Both the position numbers and the translations under genes were made by a program. From Gossypium raimondii (taxonomy: Eukaryota > Streptophyta > Magnoliopsida > Malvales > Malvaceae): DNA of 64,000 bases. The stretch lies in contig NC_068569.1 of assembly GCF_025698545.1 (NCBI RefSeq), positions 21,824,001 to 21,888,000 on the forward strand, given 5' to 3'. The notes under the pieces were generated by a model. It ran no database searches. It had not been told where the DNA came from and was given only the letters and a program-made list of their open reading frames with translations. Shown one piece after another: positions 50,701 to 61,466 of the stretch (its first letter is position 1; the number at the start of each line of letters is the position of its first letter).

Positions 50701-52010
50701 ACAAGTCATTTAGGTAAATGTGAAATATAAATAATAGCTTAAAAGTAAATCCAAAAAGCCATGCCTTCAGTAGAGGAAGCTTCAAATAAAAAACATTTGA
50801 CAGGAAGATGTCAAGGAAAAGAACTGTTCAATAAAAAACTTCCAACTTCCCTTGATTTTAGCCATATGAAATTATTAACAAAAGAATGAGAAAATAAATG
50901 AGAGATTCTTACAGAATAACTTAGAAAAGCACAATGTGGCAATGGAGTAATAACAACAGCAGACAGTGACAAAGTGGGAGAGAGATACATATAGAGGTGC
51001 ACAGACAAGCACAAGAGAAAGAATGGAACAAAATATAAAGGGTGCAAACTATGTCCTAAGTTTTGAAACAACAACCATTCCATAAAGAGCGCCAAAAGGG
51101 CAATGAAAAAAGCTATAAAAGAAACAAGTTAAAAGAATCAATTGTTGATGGCACCTCCATCGCACATAAAGCAAAGGCAGTAAGCCATGGCTATTATTTG
51201 TTGTTACACACAAACTTTAAAACTCTTTTGATTTTGTATTAGATGACCCACTGGTCAGAAATAAGATGAGTATTAGAGAAAATAGTGTTACAAAATAAAA
51301 AAAGAAGATAACCCACTTCAGTAATGAAAGGAGTCAAGTGGTAGGAATTGACGATATCTTCCACATCTGGTGGCATTCTATTGGATTTTGTTTCATTTTC
51401 AGAAGCTAAACATAATACGACATACAACTCTGGTTTTCCTGTCACATGAGGCAATTGTCACAAACATATACTCAAAAGAGAAACTTAGCTCCTCCAACAA
51501 TTGAATACAGCTGGTATTAGTTATTATGAACATTTGAATGAAGGTCTGTTGATATGGAAATGAAATTAAAGGAGAAAATTTCAAATTTACACTTTTGTAA
51601 GGGATAATATTAGCATTACTAACCCCCTTGGAGTTGCTTTTTCTGAATCCGCTTCAAATGCTGGAGATTTTGAAGGGGTGCAATCTGATTAAGCCGCCTA
51701 CCCTTCCCATTCCATCCAATTCCATTCAAGAAAAGTAATATTAGTAATTACTAATACAATCCATAATAAAATAATAATAATAAAAGTAAAAGAGGTAGTA
51801 TTATTACCTTACCTTATGATAGTATTGGCATGCTTCGGTTCAATTAAGGCAGCATAAACCTTTTCTGTATAGTGTATATATCAGTAAATAATCAGAAAAA
51901 AAAAAAGAGAAAAAGAAATGAGAATTGATGAACTCACCGGTGGGTTGGTGGGTGGGGGAAACAGGGGGGTTGGGTGGAATATGGATGATTTGCTGCAGCT
52001 GCTTGTTCAT
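44770..52010 (-). CDS. TAD3: tRNA adenosine-34 deaminase subunit TAD3 (ADAT3-like, non-catalytic)
   Basis: Nine exons in minus order, 52010-51938, 51864-51813, 51697-51624, 51438-51317, 50698-50616, 48703-48604, 46819-46367, 45933-45824 and 44944-44770, join in frame to 413 aa. With TAD2, TAD3 forms the deaminase that turns A34 into inosine in tRNA anticodons. The N-terminal region has the family's [17 protein letters not shown] and, in mid-protein, [20 protein letters not shown]. The deaminase core carries the zinc motif PCAMC (residues 353-357) and the hallmark end [21 protein letters not shown]. The usual catalytic HxE is here Asn171-Ala-Ala ([10 protein letters not shown]), so the proton-shuttle Glu and the His ligand are absent, as expected of the structural subunit. 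Residues about 180-320 form a large insert within the core, encoded mostly by the 453-bp exon 7. Intron 5 (48704-50615) holds an inverted-repeat element with an ACR gene piece. The start is the first in-frame ATG of the exon matching the family N-terminus. Confidence 0.9.
46223..46240. repeat. AT microsatellite in a TAD3 intron
   Basis: An uninterrupted (AT)n run of about 18 bases in intron 7 of TAD3. Confidence 0.8.
49341..50354. mobile_element. Element with ~250-bp inverted arms inside TAD3 intron 5, carrying a gene fragment
   Basis: The left arm (about 49341-49590) and the right arm (about 50101-50354) are inverted copies of each other. Shared text includes TTTTGGTCACCCAACTATCAA, GGAAGGGTGACGTGGCAGTT, GGTATAATAACAAATTTAGC and CCTCAAAATTTACAAATGGT (left arm or reversed right arm), with scattered differences. 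They enclose about 510 bp that include a piece of a host ACT-domain gene. Long arms plus captured gene sequence match the layout of Pack-MULEs, but I could not find a clean 9-bp target duplication and the outer left end looks eroded, so the superfamily is open. Confidence 0.75.
49809..50076 (+). pseudogene. Captured fragment of an ACT-domain (ACR) gene
   Basis: Two exon-like blocks lie on the plus strand, opposite to the host gene TAD3. Block 1 (49809-49870) reads [20 protein letters not shown], the N-terminus of plant ACR proteins (ACT-domain repeat proteins, ACR4-type). Block 2 (49962-50076) reads [38 protein letters not shown], the first ACT domain. They are separated by 91 bases with GT...AG borders, and block 2 ends at a GTAAGC donor. 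The short exon that normally lies between them (the VVIDNAVC-type part) is missing, so joining the blocks skips about 15 residues. About 90 bases of apparent 5' UTR precede the ATG. The rest of the gene is absent. Confidence 0.8.
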
Positions 52011-52445
52011 TGTCAAGGAACCAATATGGGCTTCTCCAACAGAGCAACTGGTTCCAAGATTTCAACTTCAGCAAAGTTGTGCTGCCCAAAATCCCTAGAA
52101 CTTTGCTGTAACTGTAATGTAACGAAATAAAATAAAACAGGCTGCATTCACCAGATATAATAAAATAAGGTTTTTTTTATTAAAGTATATTAGAAGTCTG
52201 TATTATACTGAAAATTTCATTTTAGTCATTGTACCTTACTAAAAAACACCATTTTGACATTAAAATCGTTATCAAAATTGGTCATTTCTGAAATAGTTTA
52301 AAAAATTTATTGCATAAAGAGTGTTAAGATCAAAAACTCAAACTCAAACTTAAAAAGTGAAGAAATATTGAATTTCACCAAACGCAACCATAGTAGCTAT
52401 TTACAATAGATAGACTCAACAAACGAAATTCTCAAAAATCTAAAA

Positions 52446-52773
52446 ATGGGTTCAAAGCTTCCGAATGAATGTTCTAAAAATCTAACGGGACTACAAGATC
52501 CCGAGGCTTCGCTTTCGTTGCTTTCCGTGATAAGAAAACTACGAGGGATACTACCGAAGGAATCACAGGTCAGAATATTGATTGAAGGAACATACCGTGG
52601 GAAACGGCGGTGTACTTCGAGGAGGAAACGGTGGGTACAACAGCGGTGGAGGAAGCGGAGGATTTGGTGGTCTCCAAGGAGGCTATGACGGCGGAGGCCG
52701 TGATGGTGATGGTTACTCAAGAGACGGCGCTGCGGCGGAAATCAAACAGGAAGGTCTTGAGTTTAGGGTTTAA
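52446..52773 (+). pseudogene. Possible remnant of a glycine-rich protein gene
   Basis: In one plus frame (52582-52773) the text is Gly-rich (GGVLRGGNGGYNSGGGSGGFGG, GGYDGGGRDGDGYSRDG), and a different plus frame just upstream (52446-52580) is open (KLPNECSKNLTGLQDPEASL). The stretch has a higher GC content than its surroundings. This could be a small piece of a glycine-rich RNA-binding or mitochondrial gene, frame-shifted and without the rest. No family could be fixed. Confidence 0.35.
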
Positions 52774-53213
52774 GTGGGCCTGGACTTCAATGTCATGGGG
52801 TTTGGATTTAGCGGTTTTCAGGTTCTCTGGTTCCTCAACTGGCTGGCATCTCTTAAAACATAAAAATGTATGTAGTATAATACCTTGTTTTAGAGGGGGA
52901 AACAATCTAAAGAGACAGCAGCATGTGATAATGGGAGCTAAGAACTAAGAATTTCGTCAGCAATGGCTTTTCTCATTCTTCATTTGCCGTAAACCAGGCT
53001 CTGATTTGCATGGTATATCAGATGATATCAAATTCGACCATATGTCTTAAAAACATGATTTGTTCAAAGAGTGTACCATTTTCTGATTGTGGTACCTAAA
53101 TATTTTCTTTTACATTGTCTAAACCAATTCAATCTAATGAAGTTTAAATAAGTTGCTACGCCCGTCACCTAATAATCTCAATCAATAAGAACGAGAAATT
53201 GGTATCCTAAAAT

Positions 53214-53216
<3 letters not shown>

Positions 53217-53251
<35 letters not shown>
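53217..53251. repeat. AT microsatellite
   Basis: An uninterrupted TA/AT dinucleotide run of about 34 bases. Confidence 0.9.
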
Positions 53252-53254
<3 letters not shown>

Positions 53255-53743
53255 TCTTAATAATTCTAAAAATAAAAATTATATAATTTATAAAAATGTT
53301 GACCCACTTTGACCCACGAATATTAATTTGAATTGTTAATATTTTAAGAAAATTTTAAGAAATCATATATTTTATTTTTTAAATATCGTTTAATTTTTTC
53401 CTCTAAAATATATATTTTTGGTATTCATATATTTAATTTTGTTCTTTCTAATTTTCTTAGTTTTTTATTTGTGTTTTTTTCAATATACTTTTTGGTATTT
53501 TAGCTAAAAATATTTTGCATTTTCTAGAATGATATATTAGATTTTGACATATATTTTTATTTTTCTAAAACTAAATATTTACTTTTTATATTTTTTTGAA
53601 TTTTATAAATTATATTTATAATTTTATAATTTTCTAACATTTAATTTTTTAAATGATTTTTCTATTTTTCTAGAATTTTTCTATTTTAATTTTTTAGAAT
53701 TTATATATAAATATTAATGAAAATGTAATATCTCACTTTTTAA

Positions 53744-53990
53744 TTAGCTTGAAAAAAGAATTAATAGGTTCAAACACTCCAACATGTTATCCACCCTGAC
53801 AAGATGATTGCCCAAAGAGAGGGTACTATGAAATATATGAGTACCAACCGATGCTTCCTTCATCATACCAGCCAACGAGTGTACAACGGAGTTTGCCTCT
53901 CGTAGGATATGCTTAAAGACAACATTCCAATCACAACTTATTAGCTCCCGAATTTTAAAGATCAAATCTCTTTAAATACCCCCTTTCAAG
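53744..53990 (-). pseudogene. RNase H-like fragment of a LINE or related retroelement
   Basis: The minus strand reads DLIFKIRELISCDWNVVFKHILREANSVVHSLAGM. This is the last part of the RNase H domain seen in plant LINEs and related RVT_3 genes, including the W-x-V-x-F-x-H-x-x-R-E-A-N core; the usual 'AD.LA' is VHSLA. Upstream text continues the match for a few codons past a stop. No reverse transcriptase was found nearby. Confidence 0.6.
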
Positions 53991-54681
53991 CTGCCAATGA
54001 TCTCTTTAAAAATAAAAGTACACAAAGATATGAAAAGTTATATCTTTTAAGAGATAAATAATGCTATAAATAATGCTTTAAACTATTTTAAGAATGCTTT
54101 AAGCTTTTTTATTTCTATTATTTTAAATATTTTAATTAATTATATAAATATATGTTTAAAAACTATTTTCAACTTCAATTTTTTAATATTTTGTAGAAAT
54201 GATATGATTAGTTTTTTATATAATTATGGATTAGCATTTAGCATGCTTGGCAGTATATTTTTTAATTCTACTAGTAAATTTAAAATTTATTATGTCTTAT
54301 TTTTTTAATATTTTATTATATCTTATAAAAATACTTGTCATCATCCAAATCCTATTTATAAAGTTTAAAATGCTATTAACAATGTTTCAAATATTTTCCT
54401 ATAATTATAATCATTAATTGATTTAAATGCTTCATAAGTTTTTGTAAGTGTTATGTTGGAAATATTTTATAGTTTTTAAATTTGATTTAAAATGATGTAT
54501 GTATTACATTTCAAACTTGTGAAAATCTATTTTAGCATATGATGAAATAGGGAAAGTTACATACACTAACAGAGGAGATGATTTCTTCCTCGCATTTTTA
54601 CACTAATTAACAAAGCTACGTATACTTCAAACTATAATAACAATAATATTAATATTTTAGTGCAAAAGCATAGAAAGATAT
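53991..54681. other. AT-rich DNA, 3' flank of the NPF gene
   Basis: Very AT-rich; the right end likely carries the transporter's 3' UTR. Nothing else supported. Confidence 0.45.
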
Positions 54682-56751
54682 TCAATGGGGAAAAACAATG
54701 GGGGATCCCTTTCCCTTGGCATGGTCATCTGCTTCTAATTCGTCCTCCATGCCATCCCCTTCATCCCATTCCACTTTGTTCCCGTTCTCAGTTGATCCAA
54801 AAGCCCAAATACATAGCAAGTAATAGAAGACATTAATCACACTAAGAGCTGTAAGAAGCCAATAATAATAGTCATAATGACCCTTATTAAGGCTATTTGA
54901 CACCCAGCTCACTCTTCCATGTGTTTTGGTCACCTTATTCAATATACTAACAATAAGACTCCCAATCAAGTTCCCCACTGCCATGCCAAGGGTAAAAAGA
55001 GCCACTCCAATGCTGGCCATGCTCTTAGGGAACTGCGAGTAGTAGAACTCTATCTGCCCAATTGCGTTGAGTCCCTCGGCTAACCCAATCAGGCAGTGCT
55101 GTGGCACCAACCACATGGCACTCATGTGCACCACCCCATAGGGATTATCAGCCAATCCTTGTCTTATTGCCGCAGCTCGCCGCTTGCTCTCCACCAACCC
55201 TGCCACCGCTGTTGCCACGCAGGATATTATTAAGCCGAACCCCATTCGTTCTTTTAGGCTGAGTCCTTGTGACCGTTTAGTGAACTTGGATAGCAAGGGA
55301 ACTACAATTCGATCATAGGCAGCGACCCATATCGTCAACGTGATCATTGCAAACACACCGAAGGAACCCGCGGGGATTTTTAATCCTCCAGGAATTAAGT
55401 GCCTGTCCATGGAATTAGCTTGGAGCACCGGGAATGACTGTTGGCTTATGGTTACGGCGATGATGATCCCACTAGACCAAATGGGGAGCACTTTGATCAA
55501 TGCTTTCAACTCTTCCACTTGTTTGACGGTACATAGATTCCATGGATTTAAAGCCCTCCCATCCATGTCTATGTCCTCGGGGCTTCTAATCATACATGCT
55601 TTGTTAAGAAACCTGACATGAAATTTGACATAATCAACTATTTAGTACAGTGTTCACAATATATGTATATGTGTGCGCGTGCGAATGCATGTGCATGGTA
55701 CCTCAATTTTTCTGTGGGTGTAATAAGCTTGGAGCCTTTGTGAAAGTACCATATGGCTCCACCAGATTCCATTGGTGGCAAAACCAAGTCTCTATTGTTC
55801 CAAGCGGCTTCCGTGACTTGGGCAAAGCTTGTAAACAAACTCTTATTCGGCATCAACTTGATGTAAAGTGGTGAACCCAATAGGAACATGACTGTGGAGA
55901 TGAACATGAGCCCTACAGGAACTCCGAAGCCCACAACCCACCCGGCTTTATCTTGAATATAGACAATAACAGTTATTGAAATCATAATCGCAAGTCCGAC
56001 CGAAGCGTAATACCAGTTGAAGAAGCTCTGCATGACCCTCTTGTTCTTGGGGTTGCTAGGATCATAGAGCTGATCAGCACCAAAGGCCAAGGAACACGGC
56101 CTAATGCCACCAGCTCCGATCGACATGAGAACAAACGACCCGAACAGATGTGCCAACTGCGCTGAGTTCGCTTTCACACAACTTTCTGTCATGGGACTGT
56201 CGCAATGAGGAGGCCTTGCTTGTGGAAAGACTGCAGTTAACCATAATAAGCTCATTCCCTGCCCACAGCAATCATACATAATACGTTAATAAACCCGTCC
56301 TTTGTTCCCTTACGAATTTATAAGAAAATATTTCGCTTACAATAAGGCTGGTGACTGTCCCGAGTGCAATAACAAGAAAGCGGCCAAGGAAAGAATCGGA
56401 GAGAAAAGCCCCAAGGATTGGCATGAAATTGGAAATTGCAGACCAGATGAAGAGAACGTTAGCTCCTGTGGCAATGGACATGTGATATTCATTCGTTAAG
56501 TACAAAATCATATTTGGTAAAAGACCAAAGCTTGCAACTTTCTCAAACGTCTCATTTGCTGCACAAAAACAATCACGATTTAATCAGCATACAATACCCA
56601 AATCCCTTTACATCTTAAAAAAACCAAGAAACAAATCAATTCAAGCCTTACATATAACAAAAGGCATGGTCTTAAGACCACCCAGTTTCCTAGTGACATG
56701 CTTCTCTTCATCACCACTTTTCGTTTGATCAGGGTTCTCCATTGATGCCAT
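54682..56751 (-). CDS. NRT1/PTR family transporter, NPF1 clade
   Basis: Four exons in minus order, 56751-56652, 56558-56341, 56258-55702 and 55612-54682, join in frame to 601 aa, the usual NPF length. This is a major-facilitator protein of the plasma membrane or an endomembrane. The proton-coupling ExxEK motif is present at residues 36-40 (NETFEK). TM1-TM3 carry MILYLTNEYHM, NFMPILGAFLSDSFLGRF and the GGIRPCSLAFGADQ segment; SFFNWYYASVGLAIMIS marks TM5. The second half has WVAAYDRIVVPL and GLAEGLNAIGQIEFYYSQFP, both NPF hallmarks. A charged loop (residues ~250-340) separates the halves. The start MASMENPDQTKSGDEEKHVTRKLGGLKTMPF and the C-terminus (acidic, DEGDGMEDELEADDHAKGKG) resemble Arabidopsis NPF1.1/1.2, low-affinity nitrate transporters acting in phloem loading; the substrate here is not known. 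No break was seen. Confidence 0.92.
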
Positions 56752-58174
56752 CCCCTGCTGATGCTGCTGCAAATGCAAAAGCCAGAGAATGAACTTACAT
56801 GTGTCTTGTAGGCATCAAATATAATCATCTTGGCTACCTAAGTTTCGTCTTATGCTATTAGGTATCAAGCGGCTCTGCCGTCTCTAGTAATTATTGAACT
56901 AAACCGAGTATATTCAATATTATATTCCTATAAACTTCGTTGAAATTAAGTTGTTCGTTTTGTATTGAATTATTGGATGAAGTTCATGAGACGAAACAAA
57001 AGCTTTGTAATGAAATTGTAATAAATACGATATGTTATGTTTGTTGTAGCCAAGATGTTGATGCATTTTGTGTGTGCACAACTAATTTTTGCCAAGCACG
57101 TCATGAACGAATAGATTACCCGTAAAAATGATCTCGCAAATCTAAATATGAAAATGCTTTAGGATATTATTCATGTATATTATGTAGATTTACCATTACC
57201 TCAATCAATTAATAGATTCCAGAATTAACATATTATTTCCTTTAATATCTACTATCTACAAAATCTGTATTGATGATACATTTAAAATCTTCTGCGATCC
57301 TAAACTTAAATAGTATACATAATTGGTTTTTTTCTCATTTAATATTTCATTTTTTTCCTTCCTATTTTATATTATACTGAATATTGTCATTAACTGCTCC
57401 ATGTTTCCTAAACATTTATTTTTTAGATTTACCTGCCAAATATATCTATCTTAATAATTAATAATTACCTTAAAAATACGTAACCCTTACTAATAATTTC
57501 TTCAATTCCTATTTATGTAAAATTATAGTTTTTTTTTTGACAGATTACATCCTTTGAAGGATTTATTATAATTTCGATAAATTACTTTTTAGCACTTGCC
57601 TTTTTGTTTTTAAAGGTATTTCCTGCTTTTTGTTTAAATTTTATATGCTAAATATAAAGTTAGATTTTAAATAAATTATCTGTATATTAAGATTTTGTTT
57701 AATTGAATTAACTTTTAATGTTATGATATGAATATTAAATTGTTAAGTTTAAAATATAGTTTTGAAAAACACCACATATTAATAACATTAATCGAATTAA
57801 ATTTATATTTTTTAAATATAATAAGAGTTAATTACATTCATTGATTAAAGTAGAGCAAAGATAATTACAAAAAAATCAAATATTAACAATTTTAATATTA
57901 AAACTATAAAATAACCTCTGAGATATTATTAATAATATTATTTAAATTATTAATAATTAAGTGTCATCCTCCAGACAGTTGGTCATACATGGGCGTATGA
58001 CCACCCATCAAGGGGACATGAATGTCTTCACTCCTAATGGGGATTGAACCCGTGAATTATGGCCTATAGGTCATCACTTAAGAAAAGTGGTACCTTATGT
58101 GTAAATGACCTATGTGCCTTAAGATTGAGTCCTTTGGTGTGCATGTTAATGATTTTCATGATTAATGTTATGCC
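56752..58174. other. Intergenic DNA, 5' flank of the NPF gene
   Basis: Upstream of the transporter start the minus strand shows a TTTGCAGCAGCATCAGCAGG leader that may include an intron acceptor in the 5' UTR. Beyond that the sequence is AT-rich with no supported gene. Confidence 0.4.
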
Positions 58175-58572
58175 CTATACTAATGTCACTCCCACGAACT
58201 TTGTAGGTGATATCACCACCAATTGAGACACTCTCAATTCTATGAACTATACATCTTTAGGTAGCCTCTTGAGGCACAGTGGCTCTTAGTAGAATACGAG
58301 AGGACAAAACCCTTATCAAAGGACAATACTTAACATTGTTGGGAGTCTGACTGATTACATAATTAATATTACACACAATGTTGACACCTCTCCTATAAGC
58401 TTTGCAGGTCATATCTCCATGATCTCCACCAAATTGAGGCACTCCCGGTTCTGTGAACTAGGCATCTTCAGGCAACCTCTTAAGGCACACTGATTCTTGA
58501 TAGAGTACAAGGGAAAAAAACTCTTATCGAGGACAATATCCTACCATTGTCGGGGGTTCAACCGGCTACCTA
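58175..58572. repeat. Diverged tandem duplication, two units of about 200 bp
   Basis: Units at about 58175-58372 and 58373-58572 share the same order of phrases: TGATATCACCACCAATTGAG / TCTCCACCAAATTGAGGCAC, CTTTAGGTAGCCTCTTGAGG / TTCAGGCAACCTCTTAAGGC, AGAATACGAGAGGACAAAAC / AGAGTACAAGGGAAAAAAAC and ACATTGTTGGGAGTCTGACT / CCATTGTCGGGGGTTCAACC. Borders are approximate. No reading frame. Confidence 0.65.
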
Positions 58573-58790
58573 ATAAGCAACACTTTGAAAACTTTTCCCG
58601 GAGGACTCAATCCCCTCAACAATTAGCATTCAACATTTTGGAATTTTCATTCAATTAGTAACAAAAATATCATAAAATAAGTTCCAACTTATTATTATTT
58701 TTATTCAAAATTTAATTGTGATTTTATTTTTATATTATTATAACTTTAAAATATTTAATATATTTTAATCATGTTCAATTTGTAACATCC

Positions 58791-61466
58791 CTAAAACCCT
58801 TAAATCGTGAACATGGTTAATTAGGGAATATAGGAGTTAGAATTTTTGAAGTAAATAAAATAAGAATTAACAGTGTTAGTAGAGAAGGTAGATAAATACT
58901 AGAGGAAATTGAAAAGGCTCATGTGTTGAGAAAAATAAGTCCAAGATATAGACTAAATCATAAAAGAGTGAAAATTGTTGGGGTCAATATGTGAATATTC
59001 AAAAGTTGATAGGTTAAAGTGTAAATTTAGAAAAGTTGAAGGACCAAAAGTACAAATGACTCAAAAGTCCTTGTGATACAAAATTGTTAGATGAGGACCA
59101 AATTGAATAAGTGGAGAAATACAATGGACTAAATTGCAATTTTACCAAAAGTGAATTTTGATTCAATGATGGAATTGTAGAGAATTATGGAGGGAAAAAT
59201 GCTCATTTCTCAATTTGGATAATTATCAATTATTAAGGTGTAATAATTAAGGGTCATTTGGTGTTGAAAGATTATTGGCTGGAATAATTTACGATTATTT
59301 TATAATTATTTTATTATTAGATATTTTTATTAATTAATTAATTAATGATTAAGTAATTGGAAAAGATGAAAAGAAATCATCTTCATCATCTCAGGCCACT
59401 CTCCATGAAAGAAAAAAAAACTTTTGTTTTCTTTACAATTTGATCATTTTCTTGAAATTAAGAGAGAAATCCTTGAAATTACACCAAAAATTTTTAGTAG
59501 AATCAAGCCTCCAACAATCTAGTGAACTTTGATTACAAGATAGAAGGTTGTATGCTCATGTTGGAGGAGATGGAAAATCAAACTAAGGTTTGAAATCAAG
59601 AGAACAAGGTATGAATATAAAGGTTTTATCATGTTTTCAAGTTCAATCTTGCTAGTAAAGTATAAAAATGATGTTAAACTAAAGATTTTTCATGGAAAGT
59701 TTTATGTTCGTGGCATGTTGTTGAATAATGAATTTGAGAAAGTGAATCGAGTTATAAGAAGAAGGGAAAAACAAGTGATTAGAGGTTGGTGATAGGTAAG
59801 TACCATTGAATTCTCTTGTTATCAAGGACTAAATTGTAAACTTTGTAAACTTTATAATTGAAATAAGAGAAGTGAAGTGCCTGGAAAAATTAGACATGTG
59901 AAATAAGATATTATGCAAAATGTTAATAACTAAATTGTAAGATATTTAGAAATGACTGTAGGTATTAAAAATGTTGGAATGAATCATTCAAGTGAAGTGT
60001 TACATGAAAGAGAATTGATTAAAGTGACTAAGTAGTGAATATTGAATTTCGTGGTAAAAAAGAAGTAAATTAAAAGTATGTAAAAACCTTTACGTGTTAT
60101 TATTTGATAAGTAAAAATGATGTAGTGAGTATGAAATATATGATGTATTATGGACCAAGGATTTAGTGAATAAAAATCTCGTGATTATTGTAATTGAAAT
60201 TACAATTATTCTTTAAATTGTGAAAATGAGGACTAAATTAAAGAACTACAAAAGTGTAGTCAAATTGTGAAAATCGTGAAATATCACATTTGTGTATAGA
60301 TAATGTAAATCCAGTGATATTCGAGTGCCTTTGTAGACTAGTGCTGAACTTCGTAGATATAGTTGTCATGCTATAGGAGCCCAAGCACTCCCGTGTTAAT
60401 CATGATATTCATGACATTGCACTCTGATGCCATTTTATTCTGTTAATGCACTACATGCCCATGTTTCCAACACTCATGTGCTATGTGTATCGTGTTGTGT
60501 TCCGTGTATCTATCTTGTTCAACATGTCTAGCATGGGATAAAAAGTTGTGGTAAGTGATTTTTTTATAATAATTCATGTTAGACCGTGAAATGATAAAAT
60601 AGTGAATCAAATTATTAGTGAATTTTGTAAATATTGAATAACCTATTGATTAATATGATACATTCATGAAATTGTAATTGTAATATTGTTAATATTGAAT
60701 AAATTAAAGTAATGATAATATTTGAATTCATGGATATTTATTAAGCTATAATGTAGTTTAACGCATTGTTATTTAACACTATAGGTAAAGATCCGATTGA
60801 AGCTCTCAATTGTAATAATGACCTCAACACATCTCATCGTATCACCAAGGCTTGAAAGAGAGTATAAAATTAAGCTTTTGGTTTACGTTAATGACATGTA
60901 CTTAAATGAAACAATAAAGCAGGTGGGTGTTTAGTTGCACTTATACTTGTGATATACGCTATTTTGAATGGGTAATTAGGAGTTTTTGTTAATGTTTAGA
61001 CTGATTTTGAACAAATTTGGCATTGTTTAGAAATGTTTGAAAGCAAAAATTTCAAGTCCCCTGTCTTGAGTCTCAAGACATGCGAATTGCGCCTCAAGAC
61101 ATAAAAACTTCGAAACTAAAAATCTACAGTAACAATGCCATGTCTCGAGAGATGTTGAATTTTGTCTCAAGACAATAGCACATTCTTCTTGAGATAGGGC
61201 AACTTTGAAGCTAAAGTTCTACATTGCTATGACAATCTCTTGAGGCATTTAGGTCTTGATCCCGAGACATACAATTGAAAACTTTTAATTTGGATTAAAA
61301 GATACCTAAAATAATTTTTATAAGCTATTAAACTTTATTAATAGTCTAGTTATGCCCTTAAAAGTGTAATGAGACCTTGGAATCATTAATAAAAGCCCAA
61401 TTTAGTAAATGAATGTTTAGTATAAAATATTCGTTGCTCGAATTTATTCGGGTAAGGAGTGTTACG
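58791..61466. mobile_element. Probable solo LTR of a large Gypsy-type element
   Basis: The segment begins TGTAACATCCCTAAAACCC and ends GGGTAAGGAGTGTTACG, so its ends are inverted (TGTAACA...; the last CA appears mutated to CG). It has no coding remnants over 2.7 kb, and near 61050-61270 repeats phrases such as CTCAAGACA/CTCGAGA/CTTGAGA typical of the 3' part of cotton Gypsy LTRs. Internal text at 60300-60540 (ACTCCCGTGTTAATCATG) looks like an LTR promoter-distal zone. I could not find a 5-bp target duplication, and no primer site follows, hence 'probable'. Confidence 0.5.
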
